A stretch of DNA of 11,226 nt from Chloromonas sp. AAM2 (taxonomy: Eukaryota; Chlorophyta; Chlorophyceae; Chlamydomonadales; Chlamydomonadaceae). Below are positions 6,879 through 11,226 of the stretch, one piece after another. The notes beneath the pieces were generated by a model. That model was given only the letters and a program-made list of their open reading frames with translations, made no database searches and had not been told where the DNA came from. Each line of letters begins with the position of its first letter. The stretch's first letter is position 1. Location of the stretch: NCBI GenBank assembly GCA_004335635.1, contig QAXH01004982.1, positions 842-12,067 of the forward strand, read 5' to 3'. The translations under genes and the position numbers were made by a program.

Positions 6879-9800
6879 TCAACATGAATCATGATGCGCA
6901 GCCGTACTTAACACTGCACCTTCCCACCTGTGGTCCATGACCACCCCGCACAGCTGGCACTGCGAGTGGGGGGCGCCGATCATGCTGGTGACCAGCTTGC
7001 GGAAGCCGGGGGAGAGCTGCTGTACGGGTGCCTGGCGCCAGGCGTGGTGGGCCATGTACGCAGTCTCGTTCGTAGAGAGCCTGAGAGCGAAGCGGGACAG
7101 TAACACGGCATGAGGTCAAACAACACCCAGAGGAAGAGCGTTGCGGGATAGCAACACTACCGAACAAGGCGGAAAGCACTGCACACCAATGAATTATCTG
7201 TTCAGTATGATGCTGTAAGCCCAAATGCCATTAAACTCAAATGCCCATGACCTTGTAACAGCCTGCCAAAGGGTGCACGCAAAGCCATGACAAGACAATG
7301 GCCACTCTCATCACTACACCGCTGAGAACGCAGCTGCTAACGCTTGAAAGCAGCTTACAAGCAAAGATTAGCCAAGAGATCAGGCTTGCAAGCTTGCTAG
7401 CCTACCCAGGACACACTGCTGCATGTGAATTGGGGCAGTAAGGCACAGCTTGCTTGTGGTCACACAACCCAGAGTCGGGCTGCCACCCAACCAAGCTCTG
7501 CCAATTCAAACCCTTCAGACACTCGTCCGTCCTGTATGGCCACAACCATGCGTTGTAGCCCATGCGGCACCACACCTAGTCACACAGTTCCTGCCGCACT
7601 TGGTCGCACAGCTCCTGTGCACACTTTGCATCACACCATCTCTCACACTCACGTTACCAGGTACTCCATCAGTTTCTCAGGTGTGCCGTACTTCCTGTAG
7701 TCAATGATGCTCTCTGGTGCAGGCACATAGTCCTGCAGACAGTGGTGCAGCCGCAGCCATTGTCGTTGCACTCTCACCACCCCCGGTATCCTTGTCAAGG
7801 CTGCTATGCATGGCAAACGACCTTGTCCAGGGGTGTGTGCATGCCTTGATGACATCAACCCCATCAAAGCAGTCAGCCCAGGAACGATGGAAACCAACGC
7901 CGTCAACAGTTTGCAGTCTCTTCTTACCTCTACATTGGGCGCACCGAGGTAGATGGGCAGACACCCTGCATCTAGCGCATGCCATATCTTCTCAGTCACA
8001 TAGTCCTGGGCGTTGCTGTTCTCCTGCAGTAGGTCAGGCAAGATGTTGTAAAAACGGTCTTGCAGCCTGAAGCCTGTGCTGGTGAGATGCAGGCAGGTGC
8101 AGCGGGCGGTACGGTGGCATGACTGTTCACGGCAGTAGTGTTAGGTTGTGTTTGAAAATGCACTGGTCAACCCCAAGCGCCTGTAAGTGGTAGCAAGCAC
8201 ACAGCCCAGCCAATGTTCCATGCTTCCTCTGACTGCCCACACCAACTCCAGAGCCATGTCAAACACCGGTCTCTTCCCCTTCCCCTCTTACCATTGCAAT
8301 GCAGAACTTGTACTGTCTGAATATCTGGACCTTGTTGAAATGGTGGTTTGGAGCCTGCATGGATGATGGAACAGGCACAGTGGGCATGCATGCACAACCT
8401 GGCTTGTGCATCATCCATACCAGGAGAGCTTGGTCAGCTTTGCCTCGGTCCTGGCTCTACCCTGACGTTGTCATACACGGCCCAGACCCCAGACATGCAC
8501 TACAACAATCTCCGCCATCCTGTCTTTGCGATTCACCACTAGGACTGTCCCAACCTGCAAAGAACTCAATCTACGCTTGTGGGAGACAGTCCTAACCCAA
8601 CCCAACATCACCACCATCACATGTGTTCAGTTATGTATGAGTGAAGGGACATCCACCCACCACACATCACAACCCAACCCTGGTTTTCTCACCACTTTAT
8701 TTCGCAGGCACTGCCCCCAGGCATCCACTGCTATCTGCTTGAGCCCCATCAACTTCGCCACAATGTCGTTGCGGCCGTTCAGCGCCCCACAGTTGCTGTT
8801 GATGTAGGCCACGGCATTGTGTAGCTTGTCAAAACTGAGTGGGGGCTTGAAGAAAGTGCCTGTGTATAAGGCGTTACCATCCGCAAAGTAACCGCTCTGC
8901 AACGGAAAGTTGACAGGAGGAAGAGTAAGGTTTGTTCGGGTGGTGGGAGCATGATGCAGAGATTCCAACTTTTCTGTATCCAGATATTCTGTACATCTCA
9001 ATGTCGAGACAAACCTGAGAATTTAGAATCGGTTTCCGTCAAAGTACAGCTGACATTTGGACCTGAACATGCGTAAAAATTAAAAATAAAACATGCGTGA
9101 TGTGTTGTACGCTGCGCACCTGAACATGGCTGCATTTCCTGTACGTCATTTCGATGTCAAACTGGTCCATAAAACTCTCGTCATTCAGACAGCTGTAGTA
9201 CGTGGACGCTTCCATGCTCATGCCCACTGTCAGCTGGTGGGGCGCATCCCTGCATGAGATGCATGGGGAGCCAGGGGTGCATGTGCATGTCGGAGTGCAT
9301 TGGGTGCATTGAGTTACATGGTGTGCATGTCAGAGTACACGTCGGGGTCCAGTGCGACCTTGGCATGCGTCAATACATGGGCAAGACACTTGAGTGGCGA
9401 TGGAAACCTGAACCATGCATGGCTGCAAGTGTGATGACCGATGGCGGTACACCGGGTACAGATTGCTGATGCTGATTAAGCCTGCAAGAAATATTCATGT
9501 TGCTGCCCCGCTGCCCACACCTGTTGATTCTGCTTCCACATGCACTGGGTAAATGGTACCTGCACACAAAACGCACATGCGTTACTACTAGCTGTAACAA
9601 CATGCTGGAGACAGAGGGCGCCAGTGGGGCAACAGTTCATTGCCTTGTCCATACACGTCTTTGGACGTGCTCATACGCACTGCTTCTGTGCATGCAGGTC
9701 GGGAGGTGGTGGATAGCACCGAGGCAGTTCGACAACGCGCTCCTTCAAGTCATGCAGGCAAGGGGCGGAATTGGTTGCAATAACGTGGGCACAACAGGTG

Positions 9801-10452
9801 GCATTGGCCATTTGACATGACACTCTTTTGGCCATTGACATGACACTCTTTTGGCATTGGCCATTTGACATTTGACATGACACTCTTTTGGCATTGGCCC
9901 AGAAAGTTTGTGTTTGATCAGCACCCTTAGCTGTGCAACTACGTGTGGAGTAGACACTGACCAGAGGGCATCTGCGTCTGCTGACTGTTCACGAGTCTTG
10001 TCAACGAACACACATCCAATCTTCTTGCCCTGCGTGAGGCAGCAAGTGTAAGGGACTCGACCCGCATGACCATTGCCCTTGGCAGGCAAACCATGTGTGA
10101 ACGCAGGTCAAACAGAACAAATGAAATGCACACGCATGCTGAGATGGGAGACGCCATTGTCTTGGTGCATGGGTGTAGAGCATGGGGGTCTACTCGCCTG
10201 GTAGACGCAATCGTCGACTGTGCGAGCGTAAGGGCCGAAGAAATGGTGCGTCTTGACAGCCACAATGACTGGAGCTGCCCATGCTGCAGCTTCGTCCGCA
10301 AATCTCGATGCCAAGGTCAATGTTCGCCGGGATTTCCAATTGGCCTCCGGTATAAATTGACCTGGCCGCAATGCATTGGCCACTTGCGTTGAAGCCAATG
10401 CAATCAACAATGCCAGTGTCAGGCACCATCTTGGTTGATGGCACCTCCCCAT
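6879..10452 (-). CDS. GT10 fucosyltransferase (alpha-1,3/1,4-type), nine exons, 392 aa
   Basis: Exons 5'-3' on the minus strand are 10452-10198, 10029-9943, 9742-9681, 9249-9120, 8896-8693, 8354-8292, 8023-7928, 7732-7653 and 7080-6879. Phases match at all eight junctions (1,179 nt with stop). Residues 1-27 form a basic start, hydrophobic core and AxA end (CLTLALLIALA, VANA): a signal peptide or short type II anchor. Then come VKTHHFFGPYARTVDDC, GCVFVDKTREQSADADALW, LTVGMSMEASTYY, FMDQFDIEMTYR, YINSNCGALNGR (about 209-220), AVDAWGQCL, and the GT10 signature FRQYKFCIAM-ENSNAQDYVTEK-IWHALDAGCLPIYLGAPN (about 257-297). LVTLSTNETAYMAHHAWR and CQLC (367-370) close it. The family transfers fucose from GDP-fucose to glycans, normally in the Golgi lumen, and the length is typical. 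NET (about 330) is a glycosylation sequon. The first Met follows an in-frame stop upstream. Intron 1 needs a GC donor (cag|gcgagt). The last exon may instead splice onward from 6928. Acceptor sugar and linkage are unknown. Confidence 0.92.
9251..9345. repeat. Low-complexity TGCATG-rich tract in fucosyltransferase intron
   Basis: The third intron (9680-9250 on the minus strand) carries many short units built on tgcatg/gtgcat (tgcatgagatgcatggggag, gtgcatgtgcatgtcggagt, gcattgggtgcattg). It is a degenerate simple repeat lying directly before the splice acceptor at 9250. Confidence 0.7.
9801..9899. repeat. Degenerate tandem repeat, three copies of a 20-bp core, in fucosyltransferase intron
   Basis: The core tgacatgacactcttttggc is exact at 9813-9832, 9836-9855 and 9873-9892, separated by variants of attggccatttgaca. 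The unit spacing is uneven (23 and 37). The array fills about half of the second intron (9942-9743 on the minus strand). It creates an open minus-strand frame that is not coding. Confidence 0.9.
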
Positions 10453-10580
10453 CTGGCCACGTCCACCTGAACAAAACGTTAGCTCAGCATCAGTATCACT
10501 TCAACCTGCGAAAATTGGTGGTGAGCCGGGAACAAGGAAGCTGGCGATCTGTAACGCGGTTACTTCCTTACGGTCGGTTA

Positions 10581-10590
10581 CTTTTTATGG
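10581..10590 (-). promoter_or_regulatory. TATA-like element upstream of the fucosyltransferase
   Basis: On the minus strand ccataaaaag lies about 130 bases 5' of the proposed ATG at 10452, which would leave a 5' leader of roughly 100 bases. It is the only AT-rich box of this kind near the start. There is no other support, and a 5' UTR intron (acceptor-like cag near 10508 or ttcag near 10467) cannot be excluded. Confidence 0.25.
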
Positions 10591-10601
10591 TCAGTGTATG
10601 A

Positions 10602-11188
10602 CTGGACGAATGGCAGGAAATTCGGGGCCAATGATAGCTTTGTCCGCTGTGAAGCTTTGCCCTTCTGGCCAGAGCATCTGTTGTACTGGACGGCATGCTT
10701 GATGATAACTGTTCTCGTGTGGTCGGGCCCAGGATTGAATGGCTCATTAGCGGCCAAAACTTGACATTTCAGGCCGCAGGTTCTACCCCCAACAACGCGA
10801 TTGCCTTGCTGCTTGACACCTGCCAGGGGCAGTGGCCTCCGGGGAGGGTTTGGAGGTGCATGCTGCCGGTCTGAGGTCTGCATCATGGGCATCATGGGCA
10901 ATGCCCCCAGTTGCGCCTGACGTAGGCTGTATGCTGTCTAGCAGCTATCCTCACACGCTTGGCCGTGTGCCCACCGGGCTTGCGAGAGCGCGCTGAGAGT
11001 GTTCTGCACCCAAAACCCTGGTCAGCTTATGCACTTTTAATAATGGAACTTGCAAGCTGAACTTTGCGACCCGGACGGACGTGAGCACCTTGTCGCAATG
11101 TGCCAGACGTAAGCTACAAGCAGAGACACATTTTTGCCCCTCACCATGGATGGAGACACCCTGGGTGAACAGCCATTTCGCAAAATCT
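10602..11188. other. Upstream region of the fucosyltransferase; no gene recognised
   Basis: Open frames on the minus strand here (for example 10901-10578) are compositionally plausible but carry no motif and overlap the probable promoter. A small duplication, catcatgggcatcatgggca, lies at about 10882-10901. A promoter, 5' UTR or the far end of another gene could all be present. Confidence 0.5.
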
Positions 11189-11208
11189 GACGCTGAACAT
11201 TCAGCGTC
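11189..11208. repeat. Perfect short inverted repeat (9-bp arms, 2-base loop)
   Basis: gacgctgaa, ca, ttcagcgtc: the arms are exact reverse complements. The loop is too short for a free RNA stem-loop at full pairing, so a protein-binding dyad is equally possible. There is no U-run after it. Confidence 0.8.
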
Positions 11209-11226
11209 GAAAACGGTCGAAGAACG

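Noticed and set aside
7649..8041. Minus-strand frame of 130 codons taken as one gene
   Set aside because: It contains two genuine GT10 exons (8023-7928 and 7732-7653) joined by a 195-base intron read through in frame. The family alignment is continuous only after the intron is removed, and its apparent start lies inside the preceding intron.
8693..8696. Alternative donor aaa|gtggtg for the fifth fucosyltransferase exon
   Set aside because: It is also in phase and would remove only one valine, but gtg|gtgaga is the stronger donor. The difference is one residue and cannot be settled by eye.
10190..10474. Minus-strand frame FRWTWPDGEVPSTKM... as the fucosyltransferase N-terminus
   Set aside because: The frame one base away gives a signal/anchor segment and continues without a break into VKTHHFFGPYARTVDDC and the next exon, while this frame stops at 10190.
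1..11226. tRNA, rRNA, riboswitch or prokaryotic mobile system
   Set aside because: No cloverleaf, rRNA block or prokaryotic-style operon was recognised on either strand by eye. A covariance-model scan would be needed to exclude small RNAs fully.

Overview
This looks like nuclear DNA of an intron-rich single-celled eukaryote, most likely an alga. The base composition is near 50% GC, coding sequence is cut into exons of 54-255 bases by introns of about 170-650 bases, splice sites are mostly GT(A/G)-AG with pyrimidine-rich acceptors, and tandem repeats sit inside introns. There is no prokaryotic gene packing. I cannot name the species from the sequence alone; a chlorophyte-like alga is a guess. 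None of the longest open frames is a complete gene. The real genes appear only when exons are joined across phase-matched splice sites.

Two genes are recognised, pointing toward each other. On the + strand, bases 470-2262 hold the last five exons of a GT47 (exostosin-family) glycosyltransferase whose 5' part lies beyond the left edge. On the - strand, bases 10452-6879 hold what appears to be a complete nine-exon GT10 alpha-1,3/1,4-fucosyltransferase-like gene (392 aa), with an N-terminal signal/anchor segment and the conserved donor-binding block around ENSNAQDYVTEKIW. Both families act in the secretory pathway on glycans, so the window carries two glycan-building enzymes. Nothing seen shows that they work in one pathway.

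Between them, about 2263-6878 contains no gene I can recognise. It holds an inverted duplication (3334-3478 against 3568-3712) whose two arms keep matching coding-like frames on opposite strands, probably the remains of a mobile or repeated gene; a 15-bp direct repeat (4647 and 4736); a zone of repeated tgcggga-type motifs (6102-6490); and a coding-like minus-strand stretch (6575-6845) that is either an alternative C-terminus of the fucosyltransferase or unrelated debris. The right end (10453-11226) holds the probable promoter side of the fucosyltransferase gene and a perfect short hairpin.

The repeat content of the GT47 introns stands out. A 120-130 bp inverted-repeat pair (72-194 and 1145-1277) brackets two exons, a perfect 5 x 19 bp array lies at 224-318, and a 5 x 26 bp array (1604-1733) puts a CACGTG G-box in every unit. 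I see no evidence of a new defence system, CRISPR array or other dedicated novel system.
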